A stretch of DNA of 64,000 nt from Komagataeibacter sp. FNDCF1 (GTDB taxonomy: Bacteria > Pseudomonadota > Alphaproteobacteria > Acetobacterales > Acetobacteraceae), in the NCBI RefSeq assembly GCF_021295335.1, contig NZ_JAIWOT010000001.1, positions 2,836,501 through 2,900,500 on the forward strand, in the 5' to 3' direction. The position numbers were made by a program, and so were the translations under genes. The notes below the pieces were generated by a model, which was not told the DNA's origin, ran no database searches, and saw only the letters and a list, made by a program, of their open reading frames with translations. Of the stretch, positions 63,872 through 64,000 are shown one piece after another (within the stretch, counting starts at the first letter, position 1; each line of letters starts with the position of its first letter).

Positions 63872-64000
63872 ATGCGACAGGCTGCGTGGTTGATGGTTTT
63901 GGCAGGGGCGGCCGCCCTTGCCGTTGCATGGTGGAGCGAGCATGGCCTTGGCCATGTGCCCTGCGGGCTGTGCCTGTGGGAACGATGGCCCTACCGTATG
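63872..64000 (+). CDS. DsbB-family disulphide bond formation protein (3' cut by window edge)
   Basis: 43 codons visible. A hydrophobic first transmembrane helix (WLMVLAGAAALAVAWWSE) is followed by GHVPCGLCLWERWPYR, the periplasmic CxxC/CxLCxWxR motif of DsbB. DsbB reoxidises DsbA using quinone. It begins six bases after otsA. The rest lies outside the window. Confidence 0.85.
   Translation, partial: MRQAAWLMVLAGAAALAVAWWSEHGLGHVPCGLCLWERWPYRM

Overview
This window is a GC-rich alphaproteobacterial chromosome segment. It most probably comes from an acetic acid bacterium of the Komagataeibacter/Gluconacetobacter group (Acetobacteraceae). The assignment rests on gene content, not on any search: a phosphoglucose isomerase frame of the tal-pgi type followed by a short 6-phosphogluconate dehydrogenase; a zwf-pgl-rpiA-gntK sugar operon; a NDUFA12-like complex I protein beside an MlaD protein; and 6S RNA between zapA and the 5-formyltetrahydrofolate cyclo-ligase gene. 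Both window edges cut genes: tal-pgi on the left and a dsbB-like gene on the right.

Layout. 1-8.2 kb holds the pentose phosphate block (pgi domain, gnd, zwf, two tandem HAD phosphatases, pgl, rpiA, gluconokinase). 8.3-9.6 kb holds a coupled LMW phosphatase/fructosamine-kinase pair, possibly repairing proteins glycated by the sugars made next door. 9.8-12.5 kb has tRNA-Asp, ahpC-ahpD divergent from oxyR, and rpmJ. 12.6-20.1 kb has a MotA/ExbB-MotB-OmpA envelope trio, suhB, and the EF-P module (efp, epmB, epmA). 20.2-23.6 kb has thiE, the zapA-6S RNA-fau locus and a YmdB-type phosphoesterase. 23.7-31.9 kb has amn, a TonB-like protein, a hydrolase, a quinone oxidoreductase, glnB-glnA, an aminotransferase and tRNA-His. 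32-43 kb has envelope proteins, rplM-rpsI, a periplasmic endonuclease, ilvD, an AsmA protein and tRNA-Thr. 43-47 kb is the most accessory part: an IS110-family (IS1111-type) element and an AT-rich gene-free stretch beside tRNA-Ser. 47-58 kb has lepA, an unusual S24-type regulator, a DEAD-box helicase, an alcohol dehydrogenase and a stand-alone TSCPD-domain protein. 58-64 kb has the NDUFA12/mlaD/DUF2155 cluster, an intact IS1182-like element with a 4-bp target duplication, otsBA (trehalose) and the start of dsbB.

The least explained structure is a dispersed intergenic element of about 80 bp. It occurs seven times (about 8.2, 9.7, 13.3, 20.1, 23.7, 35.6 and 43.1 kb). Each copy carries two adjacent hairpins, usually enclosed by a third outer stem. 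Six of seven copies sit exactly between convergent genes, and the outer arms differ between copies while staying complementary. This looks like a mobile or amplified bidirectional terminator. The second strongest lead is the roughly 290-bp non-coding right end of the IS110-family element, where a bridge RNA is expected. No CRISPR array, prophage or recognisable anti-phage system was found.
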